Under the pieces are notes generated by a model that searched no databases, had not been told where the DNA came from, and saw only the letters and a program-made list of their open reading frames with translations. The position numbers and the translations under genes are program-made. Shown here in pieces: positions 21,187 to 21,407 of a stretch of DNA of 21,407 nucleotides; position 1 is the first letter of the stretch, and each line of letters starts with the position of its first letter. Source of the stretch: a virus; IMG/VR virus record IMGVR_UViG_3300025146_000077, positions 1-21,407 of that record. The stretch is one strand, 5' to 3'.

Positions 21187-21407
21187 CTACTGTTCTGTAA
21201 CCGGCCCCTCATGGGTTGCTATAGGCTCGCCTAGATATTTGATAGCTAGGTCTGGATAGATTGTCCTGGCCTGTTTCTCGCCTATCTGGTGAACCAGTGC
21301 TTGGAATTTCTCTTGCATGGTTGATTCAGGCTCGTGGGTTGTTATGTCGGCGGCGCTTAGATCAGGCATAACTTTCGATAGCAGGACGCTGGCGGCTTTG
21401 ACTTGAG
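21187..21407 (-). CDS. C-terminal part of a phage protein, possibly small terminase (runs off right edge)
   Basis: The frame is open from the window edge to TAG at 21189-21187 (72 complete codons). The visible part starts QVKAASVLLSKVMPDLSAAD and ends EPIATHEGPVTEQ. An ATG lies inside (21369), but the coding pattern continues upstream without a stop and the helix QVKAASVLLSKV looks like the end of a domain, so I treat the internal ATG as not the start. Short helical C-termini with 'KAA..LL.K..PDLS' occur in phage small-terminase-like DNA-binding proteins, and that is the expected first gene of the packaging module. The assignment is tentative; most of the protein is outside the window. Confidence 0.4.
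   Translation of the reverse strand, partial: QVKAASVLLSKVMPDLSAADITTHEPESTMQEKFQALVHQIGEKQARTIYPDLAIKYLGEPIATHEGPVTEQ

Noticed and set aside
1-21407. CRISPR arrays, tRNA genes, insertion sequences
   Set aside because: No regularly spaced repeats, cloverleaf-like sequences, transposase genes or IS-type terminal repeats were seen by eye.

Overview
The window reads as part of a tailed, short-tailed (podovirus-like) dsDNA phage genome. Almost every gene lies on the minus strand, so the transcription order runs from high to low coordinates. Intergenic gaps are tiny and many genes share ATGA, TAATG or TTGA start/stop overlaps, as in a phage late operon. There is no rRNA, tRNA, integrase, lysis or replication gene, so lifestyle and host cannot be read from this stretch. 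The lipopolysaccharide-type sugar genes suggest a Gram-negative host, by inference only.

Right end (about 19.76-21.4 kb): the 3' part of a gene cut by the window edge (possibly the small terminase), a T4 endonuclease VII-like nuclease, two small phage proteins (69 and 44 aa) and a LAGLIDADG homing endonuclease. Middle (12.9-19.8 kb): a carbohydrate cassette. It holds a GT-B (GT9/TPR-type) glycosyltransferase, an HNH endonuclease, two unknown small proteins, a GT29 (sialyltransferase)-like protein, two GT-A transferases, GDP-mannose 4,6-dehydratase, a PLP-fold sugar enzyme whose catalytic lysine is replaced by histidine (ColD/RfbH type), and a radical SAM/SPASM enzyme. It runs without a strong terminator into the large terminase.

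Left-centre (0-12.9 kb): the virion module in the order terL, portal, a small ORF, scaffold, N4-gp56-type major capsid protein, a strong intrinsic terminator, tail adaptor, beta-propeller-like tail/head-closure protein, GNAT-like protein, three candidate DNA-ejection proteins, and the 5' part of a fibre or appendage gene running off the left edge. A plus-strand HNH/AP2-type endonuclease with its own promoter is wedged between the last ejection gene and the fibre gene.

The most notable point is that about 7 kb of sugar-nucleotide and glycosyltransferase genes sit inside the packaging module, on the same strand and packed like late genes, together with several unrelated endonuclease families. 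This suggests a phage-encoded system that decorates the virion or alters the host surface late in infection, possibly assembled with the help of homing endonucleases. The enzymes suggest a GDP-linked 3,6-dideoxyhexose, but the final reductase is not visible here.
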